64,000 nt of DNA from Pseudomonas sp. AB6. GTDB lineage: Bacteria > Pseudomonadota > Gammaproteobacteria > Pseudomonadales > Pseudomonadaceae. Both the position numbers and the translations under genes were made by a program. Shown in pieces: positions 63,831 through 64,000 of this stretch; within the stretch, counting starts at the first letter, position 1, and each line of letters begins with the position of its first letter. The stretch spans positions 3,952,001 to 4,016,000 of the forward strand of contig NZ_JAVIWJ010000001.1 in assembly GCF_034314105.1 (NCBI RefSeq), given 5' to 3'. Below the pieces are notes generated by a model, which had not been told where the DNA came from, did no database searches, and was given only the letters and a program-made list of their open reading frames with translations.

Positions 63831-64000
63831 ATGATCCTAGCGATTCAGCCGGAAGAATCAGTCCGTTCCTACGTGGAAAGAAATCTTTTCATTAATGGGA
63901 AACATTCTTCAGAGGATGCTTTTCGGAATTTTTCAAAAACCTGCCCCTCAACCTCCGACTCGCTGGAGATCAGTAATTTGCTGGGGGGGGGCGGGATGCC
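63831..64000 (+). CDS. Partial ORF, possible TniQ/TnsD-like protein N-terminus
   Basis: An open frame of 56 codons running off the window edge, starting MILAIQPEESVRSYVERNLF. The PEES-x-x-SY-x-x-R pattern resembles the N-termini of TniQ/TnsD target-selection proteins (P-D-E-S-L-x-S-Y-x-x-R). GAAAG lies a few bases before the ATG. The reading direction is away from glmS, as for Tn7 transposition genes next to the right end, although Tn7 itself starts with tnsA. The last 20 bases include a run of eight G and may be unreliable. Function is an inference from about 25 residues. Confidence 0.5.
   Translation, partial: MILAIQPEESVRSYVERNLFINGKHSSEDAFRNFSKTCPSTSDSLEISNLLGGGGM

Noticed and set aside
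63873..63888. GTTCCTACGTGGAAAG resembling parS near the window end
   Set aside because: It has an extra base and a broken right arm, and lies within the partial frame; probably coincidental.

Overview
The window is a chromosomal replication-origin region of a Pseudomonas. Gene order matches the conserved Pseudomonas core around oriC (gmhB-plsC-like, gyrB-recF-dnaN-dnaA, rpmH-rnpA-yidD-yidC-mnmE, mnmG-rsmG-parA-parB, atpIBEFHAGDC, glmU-glmR-glmS). The moderate GC content and the accessory genes suggest the fluorescens/syringae side of the genus rather than P. aeruginosa. That assignment is an inference from recognised synteny and protein sequences, not from a database search. No rRNA, tRNA or CRISPR array was seen.

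Layout. 1-9.9 kb: housekeeping and stress genes: a LexA-box radical SAM gene, a YheV-like zinc ribbon, oligopeptidase A, a gamma-carbonic-anhydrase-like protein, a HAD phosphatase, a lipoprotein peptidase, OsmC, a flavin monooxygenase, two DUF1161 paralogues, dodecin and a DUF883 protein. 9.9-13.5 kb: trpI divergent from trpBA, then an RcnB/CigR-like secreted protein. 13.7-19 kb: a choline-O-sulfate cassette (LysR regulator, betC, choline-binding protein, SulP transporter). 19-27.8 kb: aroE-hemF, qor, tsaC-dprA-tsaP and def-fmt-rsmB. 27.8-33.8 kb: a lipid A acyltransferase, tag, glyQS, gmhB and a lysophospholipid acyltransferase. 33.9-36.5 kb: a large GH63-type glycosidase next to the origin core.

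36.7-52.2 kb is the replication and segregation core. oriC lies between dnaA and rpmH with five perfect DnaA boxes and an AT-rich stretch. A second origin-like intergenic region between mnmE and mnmG has its landmarks at the same spacing as oriC. Two perfect parS palindromes lie inside recF, and parAB is about 11 kb away. Perfect DnaA 9-mers are also scattered through genes across about 46 kb. 52.2-63.7 kb: the ATP synthase operon behind a strong sigma70-type promoter, then the UDP-GlcNAc precursor genes glmU, glmR and glmS.

The last ~310 bases, immediately after glmS, look like the glmS-proximal end of a Tn7-like element in attTn7: a TGTGG terminus, two 16-bp direct repeats resembling transposase-binding sites, a 10-bp inverted repeat, and the start of a reading frame resembling a TniQ/TnsD-type target selector. 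The element and its cargo lie beyond the window and are the likeliest place for a new system.
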